Part shown: positions 1 through 12,095 of the stretch, in pieces
Layout: each line of letters begins with the position of its first letter
Numbering within the stretch: position 1 is the first letter of the stretch
NCBI GenBank assembly: GCA_911728435.2
Contig: OU452201.1
Coordinates: 3,038,001-3,102,000, forward strand
Reading direction: 5' to 3'
DNA: 64,000 bases
Source: Apoderus coryli
Taxonomy: Eukaryota > Arthropoda > Insecta > Coleoptera > Attelabidae
Made by a program: the position numbers and the translations under genes
The notes under the pieces: generated by a model
What the model saw: the letters and a program-made list of their open reading frames with translations, nothing else
Databases searched by the model: none
Told to the model about the DNA's origin: nothing

Positions 1-397
1 GGGTAAACGGGGGGGACTCTTGCCTTAATTATAACCTAACTTTTGTTCCTTGTGATTTTTATTCATTTTGTGTCAAAAATGTGATAAAGTAAAGTTTTCT
101 ACATAAAAAAGGCTTACTTCTTTTTTCTCGAAAAACTTAAAGGTTTTCGAGAAATTCGAGTTTGAAAATTTTAGGACAAAACTGGTCCTATATTTTTTTG
201 GTCCAATGCTCACCGATGAAAAGCTGCCGTCACTCTAGTGTGAATTTTCCAAAATTTAATAATAATAATATGGAATTTAATTTCTTAAAAAAAAAATAAT
301 TCATAAAATGCCACAGTAGTTAGTTTGCTACGTTAGTTTATGGAAAATAATACATTAGAATAATTATTTTTATTAAAATTCTGTTTCGTTACGCAGG
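1..397. other. AT-rich sequence with no gene seen
   Basis: Low-complexity A+T-rich DNA with short poly-T and poly-A runs. I found no long reading frame, RNA gene or recognisable element end on either strand. Confidence 0.5.
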
Positions 398-1149
398 TCA
401 TCTACCTATTACGAGGAATATTCCCCATGAAGATCTATCTATACACTTTTGCATGCGTTTGAACCAATTTTCGAAGCACTTTTGCCACTCTGATTGAGGT
501 ATCTCCAAAACATGCTTTCTGAATGCAGCAACTGCTTCTTCAGGTGTCGAAAAACGTTGACCTCTCAGTTTGTTTTTTACGTACGGGAATAAAAAGAAGT
601 TATTCGGTGCCAAGTCAGGACTATACGGCGGATGACTCATCAAATCGATGTTTTGGGTGCTCAAAAATGCAGTTGTTTGAGCCGATGTGTGAGAGCTCGC
701 ATTGTCGTGGTGAAGAGTGATCCGTCTTCGGCGGTTGATTTTCCTGATTTCTTGGAAGACAACTGGCAAACAAATGGTTGTGTACCGCTCAGAATTGACT
801 GTTCTGCGTTGTTCTAGTGGTACGGTTGAGATATGTCCGGTTTTTCATAAAAAACAGGCGACCATTTGCTTGGATGTGCTTAGTGCGCGAACACCTTTGG
901 TTGGATTTGGCTCATCATACAGTCGACTGCTGATTACTTTCGGGCTCATACGCGTAAATCCACGATGTCATAGACGTGTTTCGAAGCACCGCGTGTCTCA
1001 ATCTCTTGATAGGTCTCATGACGATCTTGCAATATCAGTTTGCGCACAGCATCAATGCTTTTCGGAACAACAACTGATTTTGGACGAAATTCGATTGAAT
1101 TCACCATGCCATCGATAAACACTGATCCTTGATGGCGCTTCATCGACAA
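398..1149 (-). pseudogene. Decayed mariner transposase
   Basis: This is a minus-strand mariner (Tc1/mariner superfamily) transposase broken into several frames. The N-terminal part (946-1149) carries the paired-domain-like stretch FRPKSVVVPKSIDAVRKLI, then jumps from QEIET to RGASKHVYDIV, losing roughly 60 residues. The GDES box with the first catalytic Asp is removed by a small deletion between DIV and IYAYEPE. Frame changes follow around 860-960. The C-terminal part (398-769) keeps HHDNASSHT with the second Asp, but the third is changed: YSPDLAPNNF where the family has a final Asp. Of the DD34D triad only one residue survives. The ends run into AT-rich DNA and I did not see convincing terminal inverted repeats. 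It is certainly dead. The family call rests on the motifs and is firm; the subfamily is not determined. Confidence 0.93.
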
Positions 1150-2648
1150 AAATTGAATTAAGTTGTAAAAAAATAATAGAAAATTCTTATAAGTTATAGT
1201 TTCTGAAAGGAAAAATAAGTTATACTGATATACAAAGCTGGGGACGAACTAAACCTGTAGCAAAAACTGTAAGAAATAGATGCAGGATCTTGGGAAAAAG
1301 GAATCAAAATATATAGCGTGTTCCATTTAAAAAATCGAGTAGGACTTACGAGGAATTTCTAAGTATACGTCATTGTATTCTTGTTGGCCGTATCTATTAA
1401 AAAATGATCGAATTTGTATGCTCTAAAGGGATCATGGTATTTTGGAAAAATTTTCAGATTATACTCATGTACCTATCTCATTCTATACTCAAATTTTGAT
1501 AACATTTTTAGCCTGCAAATAATATAATAATACCTACTGTAAATCCCCGTATATTATTATATATACATATTATCATGAATTTGGTGCTTACTAGCACTTA
1601 GGTAGGTACCTACACGTTGACATATTCGGCTAAATTGCGCCCAACTTCGCCTGAATATCAATTGAGCCCCGGGAAATTATTATAGATGTGTACTGAATTG
1701 TGAATTTATTGGAGACTCGTATATTTGCATCGTATTATATAATATGTCTAACTGGTACTTGGAGCGGGTATTACGGGTAGGTATATACCCAATAATAGCC
1801 AGGAGATAGCAGTGACAATGTGCAGGAAAATATTGTTTTGTCACAAACGATCATTAAATATATTTTCCTGTGCTTTGCAAAAGGTAAATCTGATCATCAA
1901 CATCTTTTAATATACTTAAATATCGATAGCCTGCACAGGTTGGCCCACCGAAAATTCCTAAAAGAACTCGGCAAATAGAAATACAGTGGCGTACTTAGAC
2001 AATTTTTTGGGAAGCTTAGTTCAGTATATATGCCAAAAAAAGTCTAAGAATTAGTACACTCGAAGTGCCTTTGTGTATAATATTTATTATTTTTTATGTA
2101 TCCTATACATCTTCAGCAATATTTCAGCATTTTTCTTTATTAACTGTTAAAGAAAGCATAGTAAAAACTTGAAATGAATAGTTCAGAGGAAGAGAGATAA
2201 TATCACATTTTGTGGACTATAGTGCACTAATTTTAATAAAATGAAAGCTTTTCATTTAAATGTTATACCTACTCGGCGTTGACTCTAGTACCACTTCACA
2301 ATGAAATAAATGGAGTTTAATTTTAAAATTTGCATGCGAGAAATTAAAATTATATGAAATTAACTTGTTTTAATTTGTTTTCCTTGGATGGGCATGAATA
2401 GAAATGAGGCTTGGCTGTGTTTAGTTGGTAAAACCTTTTTTATGTAAGTATACTTATAGGTACATAACATGGCTAATAATATCAAACAGGTTGGTTCTTT
2501 ATACGTTGCTTTTGTACTAACAAAAACAATAATAATAATAATAGACCAATCAAAGTAAGTTTGGGCAAACACAAAGCAACTTAACACTCCTTTCAACACA
2601 TTCGAGGCGTCAGCGCCAAATGGAAGGTAGTAATCCCGGAATGATTAT
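1150..2648. other. Intergenic AT-rich DNA
   Basis: About 1.5 kb without a supportable gene. Short open frames here are unsupported by motifs. GGTAGGTACCTACC-like short repeats near 1600 and 1780 are of a type common in insect genomes. Confidence 0.4.
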
Positions 2649-3662
2649 TAAATAAATAAGCGTGTTTATTGCCCAACAGAATAAATCCCTTTACAGAGCA
2701 ACATATAATACAGCATTATAAATAATAAACAATAATAACGATAATAAATCAAATTACAGCAAATCAAACAAACCAAAATCAATCACAATTAAGAAACTAA
2801 ACGGAATAATATTGAACAAAATAACAAATTACATTGATGTAGACATTTACTTTCATTACATTATTAAAAACTACGAGCAGTTTCCATTAAGTCGTGCAAC
2901 GAACAATCAAATATGTCGCAATCGTTACAGATCATATTAAAATTATTGCACATCAGAAAAACTGGCGATTTCGTGTATAGATTAGTAACAGGAAGTTTGC
3001 AGTAAAATATAATCCGTTACGACTCAGCCAGCAACTCAGAGCAATCGATTTTACCATTTAAAAGACCGTTCAAAAATTTCAAAGAAGCAAGGATTCTACG
3101 GAACTCCAAGCTACTGACGTTAAATCTATTCCAGAGCATCGAACTATCCACCCCTCTTTCTGGATAAATGCCATCAGATTTATATATGAGATATTTAAGG
3201 AATTTCCTTTGAATTTTTTCAATGGCGTACTTATGGACCTCATAAATAGGATACCAGATGATTGAACAATACTCTAGTTTCGAACGAACGTAAGAGAAAT
3301 ATGTTTTCAATGCGTTAATATTTTTAAAGCCTGTGCAATTTCTAACAATGAAACCATAAGCCCTAATCGCTTCATTCGCTTTTAAGTTAATGTGAGGAAC
3401 GAAAGACAATCTCGAGTCAAACGTAACACCCAAATCTGTAGAAGTTGCACATCTCGCGAGAACGTCTGTCCAAGTCGATACTGAAAATTAAAAGCAGTTT
3501 TCCTTCTCGAATAAGACATGCATTCACACTTCTTAGCATTTAGATATAGCTTGTTATTGTTACACCAACTCTCCATCGCCTCAAGCTCACTCTGAAGACC
3601 TATGCAGTCCTCGTACAATACGATAGTGGCGAACAGCTTGACATCGTCAGTGAAAAACAACC
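2649..3662 (-). mobile_element. 5'-truncated LINE copy A, CR1/Jockey-like
   Basis: Minus-strand 3' third of a non-LTR retrotransposon. The sequence enters the reverse transcriptase at its catalytic box, seen here as FTDDVKLF (family FADD; one residue changed), followed by the family stretch WCNNNKLYLNAKKCECM. A frameshift near 3430 separates this from the C-terminal part (3017-3433), which has RSKLEYCSIIWYPIYEVHKY and IQRKFLKYLIYKSDGIYP, both diagnostic of this LINE group. The 3' untranslated end contains CTGTTGGGCAATAAACACGC and a (TTTA)n-type tail at about 2649-2665. The 5' end is cut at about 3662, immediately before the catalytic box, as expected for incomplete reverse transcription. Non-functional. 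Confidence 0.88.
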
Positions 3663-4555
3663 TGTTAACTGATGATTGAGCAAATACCTAGTTCTATTGA
3701 GTTAGTCAAACTGCGTGGCACATAAAGACCGTTAATCTTATAACAGCAAGGGATTGTAAACAATTTTAAGTTGAACTGAGGGAGTATAAGACAACTTCAT
3801 TTTTTAATGTACCTGATAAAAATAAATAAGAGGTCGTACCTGGGGACCCATCCTATAATCCGGACCTGACCTAGTGCGATTATTTGTTTCTAAAAATTAA
3901 AAAACTCTGTTGAATGAAATTTACGAGGAAGTGAAAAAAGGAGTTTCGGCACAGATTCCACATTATCTCCTATTTCGCGGAATTTAGAACATCTTGTCGT
4001 ACCACTAGGGGTTTTTACTGTGGTAAATTTATGTGAAATCATTATTGGACCATTTGCGCGAACCTGGTAAGCAAATAGATGTCAGCATATAATACATATC
4101 CATACTATAATAGGATATGGGGAAATATAACCAAATCGTTAAAGTTTATGGTTTGTAAACGGCCGGGGGACAATTTTGTTCAAATGAATGTTGTTTTATA
4201 ATGTTGGCAATGTTATGAGTAGAGGCTCCACATTAGGATCTATATGCAGGCTTATACATATCTACATATATGATAAATAATACATTATAATATGTAATGT
4301 ACATACATTTTGTAAATTACAATCCATACGAAGCCAAAAGCTGTTTGGTCTTTGCATGCAACTGTTCTGGGTATGAATAACGTTCGATAGACAAATAGTA
4401 GTTAATCTGATGCACAAAAATAAATTATGTTGTTGGAGCTAGTTTTATTTGTGGAATAGAATATCCAGATACGACTAAAGGCGATGGGCACTTACTAGCC
4501 TTGTGAAAACTACTGGATATTTCTTTATAAGAACTTTTTTTTTAACCACCATGAC
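3663..4555. other. Intergenic AT-rich DNA
   Basis: No gene or element recognised. Only short, motif-free reading frames occur. Confidence 0.4.
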
Positions 4556-5938
4556 AGAACTTCAAATAACAAATGGTGATAAAATGGTTTTATTGCCGGA
4601 AGATCATGTACGACAAATTTGGCTTTTTTATCACACCAGACATGTGTTGCCATTGACAATCGAGCGCAACTGGACGTTATCTATACTGATTTCCAAAAGG
4701 CCTTTGACCGATAAACCACTATGTTCTCCTCTCGAAGCTCCGAACATGCGGATTGTCATTTCCATTTGTGAATGTGTTTCAGTCTTATCTTATGAGTAGA
4801 TCGCAGTTTGTTGAGTATGAAGGTTCTAACCTTGGTCCGCTACTCTTTTTAATATTTATAGATGACCTGCTCAAGGTCATTGGTGTCTCTAGGCTTGCAT
4901 TTGCAGACGATCTTAAGTTATTCGCTGTGGTGGATTCTTTGAGTGATTGCGAAGCGTTGCAAGAGAATTTGAATATCGTGAAGACTGGTGTGGAATTAAT
5001 AAATTATCGTTAAATGTATCCAAATGTTGCATGTCAACGTTTCATAGAATTAAGAACCCAATTCAGTTTCAATATAAGATAAATAACGATGCACTGAAGC
5101 GCTTGTCCGAAGTCACTGATTTGGGTGTTGTCTTCGATACCAAATTCACATTTGCACCACATTATTCCTCTATGATTCGGTCGGCCTCTAGAGCGCTTGG
5201 TTTTGTGTTGCGGAATGGTGGAGACTTTGGTGTATCCACTTTGAAACTCTTCTATTATGCATTTGGTCGCAGCAGATTGGAGTTTGCTTCATTAATTTGG
5301 AATCCTATGTACGATTGCTATGTTGGAGATTTGGAGTCTGTGTAGAGGCGATTTCTAAAGTGCTTGGCTTATAGAGAGGATGGCATTTATCCTGCAAGGG
5401 GTTCAAGTCATCAAGACTTATTAAACAGATACGGTATGCGTTCTCTTAGTCTACGCAGAGATATAAACTCCTTTAAGTTTTTATATAATTTAATTCACAA
5501 CACAACAGACTGAGTATTTGCTGTTTATGTTGGATTTTCATATTCCGCGTCCTGGAGCCAGGGGTAGTCCTACTTTCAGATTGAGCACGCCCAACTCTAA
5601 TGTTCTTAGTCAAGGTCCAGTTTTTTATATGTGTAATTGTTATAATTCAGTTTCTATTAGTTCTGAAGTTGATCTGTTCAGTGATTCCATTGGACAAATA
5701 ATCCAAATGTTTAATGCTTATTTTTTATTTTTGTCTGTGATTTGTGAATATTGATTCCTTCTTTCTTCTCTTTTAAGAGAATTCTTAATCTTCTTAAATT
5801 TAGTTTATTTTTAATTGAAGTATCTTATTACTTAGTTTTAGGTATATGTATTATTTTGAATGTATTTATAATTTTTGTTTCCTGTTAGTGGGCCAATGGC
5901 CTGTTGGATGAATAAATATTATTATTATTATTATATAC
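4556..5938 (+). mobile_element. Truncated LINE copy B, CR1/Jockey-like
   Basis: Plus-strand RT-to-3'-end fragment. In successive frames I read NGFIAGRSCTTNLAFLSH, then QLDVIYTDFQKAFDR with the first catalytic Asp and a stop directly after it. A collapsed palm follows (FVEYEGSNLGPLLFLIFIDD, where the usual SSGVPQG is deleted), then AFADDLKLFAVV, which is the intact catalytic box. The C-terminal region (4947-5345) carries RSRLEFASLIWNPMYD, interrupted by an in-frame TAG at about 5343, where family members read VQRRFLK. The tail includes GGCCTGTTGGATGAATAAAT and (ATT)n at 5917-5936. Several stops and deletions make it inactive. It belongs to the same broad group as the other FADD LINEs here but is a divergent family. 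Confidence 0.87.
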
Positions 5939-6638
5939 TGTCTTATTTTCAATTATCTTGACAACAATAATATACTCGAAATATTCAGGCAGTTTTAAAA
6001 GATCGGCGGTTACTATCGAGGGGCCTGTAACGGTACGAACTGTTCAAATTGAAGAACCTCTTTTATTTTATATCATTGCTCGGAAAATAGTTGAAAAACT
6101 GAATATTACCATTGATTTTAGGAGACCAGCAGCTATATTCCTACCAAATGCCACGTGTGTCTAGTGATTAGCCTTTAAGACTAGCTTTTTGTGATAAAGG
6201 TTATGAACATATATGAGACGAATCATTTAAAATTATCTTAAGTGTGGTTGAAGGATCTGTGGATGTTCTGATTTGAATATCAATTACATAGAATCCCATA
6301 CCCTTATACATATTTTTCTTCTCTTTTCCCTATTCTCTAGGACTGCGCCATACGTGTATATACGCAACCCAACGATAGATTTCTATTAAAAATTCCAGTT
6401 TCCTTTTAGCGTCGCCACAAATGCCTTTTCGCCCAGACGAATAGGAATTTTTATTGGATACTTATTTTCTCCGCTTTATTTCTTATTTACCACTATTATA
6501 TTACACGCAGCAAAAATGTTTTATTTACCCATCTTATTATTTTGATATTCAACTATAAATCTTGATAATATATAATTTATACAACGTGGCCCTCCAACCA
6601 AATTCAATTCGACTCTCTAGATTAGTCTAGATGCATCA
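5939..6638. other. Intergenic DNA, nothing recognised
   Basis: About 700 bases of AT-rich sequence; a 68-codon open frame at 5958-6164 has no motif I recognise and is probably chance. Confidence 0.35.
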
Positions 6639-6745
6639 AGAATAAATTGCGTGGACAACGAGTTTCGTTGACAGAAGAAGGCGGCAAAAATGTTATGAAC
6701 AATGGCTCGAATGAATGGAATACTGTATCAATCATAAAAGCGAAC
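6639..6745 (+). pseudogene. Mariner transposase C-terminal scrap
   Basis: A short plus-strand remnant reads KNKLRGQRVSLTEE followed, after a frame change, by YEQWLE and MEYCINHK. These match the order of the mariner C-terminus (K-LRGQRF--PEEAV ... WF-RM--CI), with an internal stop and the block between them lost. Too short to name a subfamily. Confidence 0.65.
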
Positions 6746-6809
6746 GCCCTACCAATGACACCACCGAAATCTGGTAACAAATATTGTATTTTAATTGTCA
6801 TAATATAGA

Positions 6810-6965
6810 TTCCAACTACCTAACTATGATGAAATTTTAAACGCAACTTTCTCGAGAATTATGGGGGTAAATATCAGATAATAGCAAATAAAAAATGCTT
6901 TATAATGATGTATCACTTGATCCCTACTGCTGTTTGAAAATTGGGCGGTTCAGTCCACCCCTAGG
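6810..6965 (+). repeat. Dispersed repeat, copy 1
   Basis: About 155 bases resembling 38785-38945. Shared blocks include GATGAAATTTTAAACGCAA, TCACTTGATCCCTACTGCTG and GGCGGTTCAGTCCACC, with small indels between them. No coding sense was found in either copy; it looks like an old non-coding repeat. Confidence 0.6.
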
Positions 6966-9900
6966 ACTCTCCCAAACTCACACACCATAATTTCCCTGTG
7001 CAGGAAAGTAATAAATAGGTTACATATATTTTGAGTGCCTATATATACCCAGTAGTAGTGTACGATTAAGCGTAAAATAAATATAATTGACAATTGAAAT
7101 ACCAAACAAAAAATTATAATGTTTAAAGCTCCTAACAATGAATATAGATTTAGCAACAATTCAACGTTCTACTGGAACATTCCAAGTATTATAAATAATG
7201 TGAAAACAATTGGAGCTTTGTATTTAGGCCAAAAGTTAAAGCTGAATCAAGTGGACAAAGCTATTCAAAACTATGTTTTATAACGTATAATAGACTACAA
7301 GTTGGAGCTAAACTTCTCTTCTGAATTGGAGTTTCGCTCCTATATATACTGACTGGTATTACACGGAGAAACTGGGAGAAAAACTTTTTATATATGGCAA
7401 TTTCCAAGCTAATGTGCAAACTGTGTTTTTTAGCAAATTGTAGGGAATAATAGAATTGAGTTTTTATAATGAAATGACAATATAGGAGGGGGACTAGGGG
7501 TAGAAAATAAAATGTTTCTTTTTCACTTGCAACCCGTATTCACTTGCCAAAGCTATCAATTAATTTGTTTATACCTTGAAATTTATTTACACACTAAAAA
7601 CTGTTTGGTTAAATTTACAGAATATATTTATTTCCAAAATTTTGTTTAAGGTAACACTATATATACTTGTAATAGCAATATGGATTTTAAAGTAATAAAC
7701 AAGCTTTTTTATTTCAATCAAAATATTTCGTCCTTTATTTTGCAGATTGAAGTAATTTTTTTGTTAAAAATAAGATATATGTACTTACATTAGTCATTTT
7801 AATGAATTGAAATAAACAAGAGATATTTAGTTAAATTAAACAAAGATCTGGGTTAAAATTAATAGAAACTAATCATCTGAATAATATCATTTTTGTTTAT
7901 TTGACAAAATATATATTTGTAAAATTATAAACTTGTCAAGAAATCAGATTTTTCCGGCAAATAAATATTTTGTCGTACCTGCAAGGTAATTACGCGCAGT
8001 GTTGTCACTTCCTATAGGGCCTAGCTACCTAATCTGCAAAATAGCAATATGATAGACACCTAGGTATATTCCTGTGTATTTTACTGCTACACTATAAATG
8101 CATATAATAAAATATAAATCTTTACACAATCATTTGCCAATAAATATTATATTAATATTACTTAATTCGTTAAGTTTGGTTTATCGGTATCTCCCTATAC
8201 TTATAATAGACATCTCCTTGTACTTAAATTTATTGTCAAAATGTAAATGTACGATCTGAGATATTTAGATATTATTGATATTTTAGATTAGGTACTTTAA
8301 TTTCCCTAAAACTTCAACATTATTTATTTCCTATGAATGGCAATTGCTGGAATCTCTGGCAACAACGTCTGCTGGCTGTGTTTTGGTTCTAAGTAGCTTT
8401 GATTTTTGATTGTCTCAAAATCCAAAAGCTGACAGCAACCTTGAAAGCGGGGATTTCCAATATCATTCTATGGCAGTGATGTTTGGACGCTTTTTGTTGC
8501 ATTTGCTTCTGTCCTTGCATTTTATTTAAGTTAGAGTTAGTTTTAGTGGTAAAAACTGTGGTTTTAGTTACTATTATAATTATAAATTACCAAGAACTGA
8601 TGGGTGTTTGTTTGTTGTGTCAGTTAGTGATATCTATGAATATTGTTGAGTTGGTAAGTACCATTTTGTTTATGTTATTAATTATTATACGTAATATGTA
8701 GTAACAACAATAAATATTATAATAATAATAAATAATAAAATAAAATATAATATATTTATTATTATATAGGTAATTAGGTAGGTAGTAGAACAATTTTGAT
8801 GTACCGCTAGCCACTGAAAACTAGTTTGGTAAACATTAGTAGGTATACCTACCTAATTCTCCCAATTTTGATAAAATCGATAACGCTTTTAATAAAATAT
8901 ACCAGTTTCTTTCATCAAGACTTTTAAAATTCTAATAAGTGTGCTCCATGTATTTTTTTGCAAACAGTTAATATGTTTTTACTATTTCCCTACATTGAGC
9001 ATTTTTGTTATAGATTGATTTACAGTTTGAGAAGAGTGAAAAGTGGCAAAAATAAGCACTCGAAGTTTTCAACTTTTCAACAAGAGAATCGTACGAAATT
9101 TATGGATTGGTTGTGGGGTGTTTTTAATATACTAAAATAATTAAGTACCTTACAGTTATAATTCAGGTAAATAATTTAGTAATTTTCTTTACCCACATTT
9201 TTTAGGTTAGGGCAATAATGCTATTTAACAAATATTTAGACTTTGTTTCTACTTATGAAATTTGTGTATTAATTTTGAGTTTTTTAATATACTACTTATG
9301 TTTAGTTTATAGAATTATCTAATTTTCTTCTGATTTTAAGTTTGTTCTCATTTTATGCACATTTGATTAAGCTAAATGTCTATTTCGTTAGTTTTTTTAA
9401 ACCCTACAATGTCTTAAATTTTTTTTACTTTTAATTTTATTGTTAGAGAATAAAGCCAAAGTACAAATAAATGTTTTTATCTAATAAATATTGGATTCTT
9501 ATTTCAAACTTTAAATACGAAAAAAAAAGTGATTATTTAGTTAGAGTGATAAAGTGTGTAAATTCAAGTAAGTAAATCTAGAATCAAATATACTAAAAAT
9601 ACTTATTTTGATTAAACATAAATTGTATTAGAATAAAAAAAACGGATTTTCAAATCAACGTCAGTATAGTGTTTATCCTAACAGAATATATTAATTAAGA
9701 GAAATATTGGTTACTTTGATTTAACAAAAGATTTTTGTTATATTAAGTAGCTTATTAAACAAGTTAATGCAGATGTAAGTTGCCTTCAAAAAATATTTTG
9801 TTGAATTCACCAAATATTTATTTCTCTCAACCTTAGCTTTATTTATGGTAATTAGGACTCAGTTGGCATCTAACTAAATGATTTTGTTAGTGCAAACAGA

Positions 9901-9987
9901 TATTCAATCGTGGATATAGAAACAAATGCTTTTGTTGGATTCACAATATTTTTGTTAAATTAACCAAACTCTTTTTAGCGTGTACTA
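6966..9987. other. Long AT-rich stretch without a supported gene
   Basis: Three kilobases with no recognised element core. It contains AT-rich microsatellite-like sequence around 8700-8770 and short motif-free frames (for example 8483-8701 and 8958-9140). Confidence 0.4.
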
Positions 9988-10140
9988 ATATAAAATAAAC
10001 TGTTTTTCTCGAGGCACAAATAGCTCTTCATATTTATTTAAGTGTAAAAGAAATATTTTTGTGACCTTTTGGTCAATTACCTTTGTCCTAACACTATTTT
10101 TAATTTTAGTTATTTTTTAAAAGTATTTAGTTAGTTCAAA
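9988..10140 (+). repeat. Dispersed repeat shared with the P-like element
   Basis: This block resembles 59862-60000 inside the THAP/P-like transposon: both read AAATAAACTGTT, TCGAGGCA, TTTAAGTGTAAAAG, TTTCTGTGACCTTTT-type blocks and CCTAA in the same order. It may be a remnant of a second copy of that element; no coding part was recognised beside it. Confidence 0.5.
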
Positions 10141-10156
10141 CTATAGCCTCCATATA

Positions 10157-10831
10157 CAGGGTTATTCACGATTTATGGCGCGGAATATTGTGGACAAACT
10201 ACGTGACTTTTAAAAAGTTTCATTTGTTGGACATGTGGGCATCTACTATGGCTACTTTTTAAAATTGGTTTAGTATTATACAGGGTGTCCCAAATAACCT
10301 AAAAGTATCAAAGTTATGTTTTTTTAAATGGAATGCCCTGTATATTATTGCACTTTTAGATCCTCTGATCAAATTAAGTGTCTGTTTCATTAAGGTTTAT
10401 AATACCTAAACCTTAAGGTTTTTTAAATAAATTGAATTTTCTCAAAATCTAGCCTCATTTTCATCTTTCAAATACTTAGGAACTATTAAAGTCATGTTGA
10501 CGAAATGAACACTAAAGTGTAAAAATAGATCATATTTGATATTCCATTTGCAATAAACTTGCAATCTTATACAGGGTGTCCAAAAATTAAAACTACTCAA
10601 ATAAGAACTTTAAGTTGCTATAACTTCATTAATGTAAGTGGAACGTCATATTTCTGAGCTTACCTATCAATGTACTTACTAATTACCTGTCGAATGGTAT
10701 TAGGGTGTACTATAGCTAAGTCCCCGCGTTTTGGAAGAAAACTCCAAATAATTGTTTTGTACACCATTTGGTGTTTGTTAAATAAACGTTTTAATATATC
10801 TTAGTAGGCTATAAAATCAGAAATGTCAAAT
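10157..10831 (+). repeat. Left long terminal inverted repeat
   Basis: Pairs with 12096-12753. The arms agree over almost their full length, including AGAAATGTCAAAT at the inner edge and CAGGGTTATTCACG at the outer edge, with a few substitutions and one- or two-base indels. Confidence 0.92.
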
Positions 10832-10931
10832 GATCTACAATTATTATAAAAGTCATTATGAATTATTCTTAATTATGCATAAACAGCATTAATGGAAATA
10901 AAATAGCACTGATAAATCTCTACCAAAATAT

Positions 10932-12002
10932 TCATAACATGTGTTCGAAATGTTGACCGTCCATTTCCAGACACTTCGATATTCTTTTTTGAAAACTACG
11001 GCTAACTCTGGTCAACATTTGTGGGGTAACAGTTTGAAATGCATCTCTTATGCGTATTTTCATATCGTGTGGTGTTGTTGGAGGCGTCTTGTAGACAATT
11101 CCTTTCACGTATCCCCATAAAAAGAAATCCGGATGAGTTAAATCGGGAGATCTGGGAGGCCAATTTTTAAATCCATTTCTTCCAATCCACCTGTTTTGAA
11201 AGTTGATATCCAAAAATTGCCGAACATCGTGATGATAATAAGGCGGAGCTCCATCTAATTGAAACCACATGGTTTTTCTCCTGTTTAAAGGAATTTCTTC
11301 CAATAATACAGGAAGTTGGTGTAGAAGAAAATCGAGAAACATCATACCATTTAAAGATCCCTCAAAAAAATAGGGTCCTATTAAATATGGGCCGAATGTT
11401 CCACCCCACACATTAATGGACCACCTATTTTGATTGCTGATGATTCTGTATTCATGGGGATTCGAGTCAGAATAATAATGGTAGTTGTGTCTGTTCACGA
11501 GGCCATTGTTGTGAAATGTACATTCGTCACTAAATAACACATTATCAAAAAATGTTTCATTTGCTGCCACTTTATCTAACACCCACATGCAAAATTCAAT
11601 TCTATTGTCAAAATCATTTCCATAAAGCTCTTGACAAAGCTGAATTTTATAAGCATGAAATCTATGTTTTTTAAGCACTCGTGAAATACTTGCCTGACTA
11701 ATATTGGTGTTTTCGGATATGTGATTTTGACTAATATTACGATTTTCGATAACTGAACCAACTATAGCAAAAATAGTTTCTTCATTTTCGGTGACAGGTT
11801 TTCTTTTCACGTATTTCTTGTAGCTAACACTTCCAGTTTCCTTAAACTGATTTAATAGTCTCTCAAAAGCAGCTGGTCTTGGATGATTTCGTATGGGAAA
11901 CCTTTCAGCATAAACTCGAGAAGCCAATATAGAATTTTGATGACATTCTCCAAGGATCAATATCATATCAATACCTTCTTCTTTTGAATAAATAATCTTC
12001 AT
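10932..12002 (-). CDS. Intact DD41D-type transposase with N-terminal HTH
   Basis: A 356-residue transposase with a true ATG at 12002 and no internal stop. The N-terminus (about residues 5-60) has the helix-turn-helix pattern DMILILGECHQN...YAERFPIRNHPRPAAFERL seen in the DUF4817 family; a second helix-turn-helix lies at about 85-115 (ISQNHISENTNISQASISRVLKKH). The catalytic core shows FSDECTF (Asp159), FQLDGAPP (Asp250) and HPDFFLWG (Asp292). The last two acidic residues are separated by 41 residues, so the triad is DD41D rather than the DD34D of mariner or DD34E of Tc1. All three acidic positions are present. The enzyme would bind the TIRs in the nucleus and cut and paste the element at TA sites. 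A full-length frame in a window of otherwise broken elements suggests it is young or still under selection. Confidence 0.92.
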   Translation of the reverse strand: MKIIYSKEEGIDMILILGECHQNSILASRVYAERFPIRNHPRPAAFERLLNQFKETGSVSYKKYVKRKPVTENEETIFAIVGSVIENRNISQNHISENTNISQASISRVLKKHRFHAYKIQLCQELYGNDFDNRIEFCMWVLDKVAANETFFDNVLFSDECTFHNNGLVNRHNYHYYSDSNPHEYRIISNQNRWSINVWGGTFGPYLIGPYFFEGSLNGMMFLDFLLHQLPVLLEEIPLNRRKTMWFQLDGAPPYYHHDVRQFLDINFQNRWIGRNGFKNWPPRSPDLTHPDFFLWGYVKGIVYKTPPTTPHDMKIRIRDAFQTVTPQMLTRVSRSFQKRISKCLEMDGQHFEHML

Positions 12003-12095
12003 TTTAACAAAACAACACCAAAACTAACAATTGTACATCAATAATAACACTAGTTAAGCATGAACAGTAAATTAAATTGACAGATAAAATAATTT

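Noticed and set aside
717..1118. 133-codon plus-strand open frame
   Set aside because: It is antisense to the mariner transposase remnant, whose motifs are clear.
10273..10580. CAGGGTGTCC motifs treated as separate MITE insertions
   Set aside because: They lie within both arms of the long-TIR transposon at matching positions, so they are part of its TIR rather than independent insertions.
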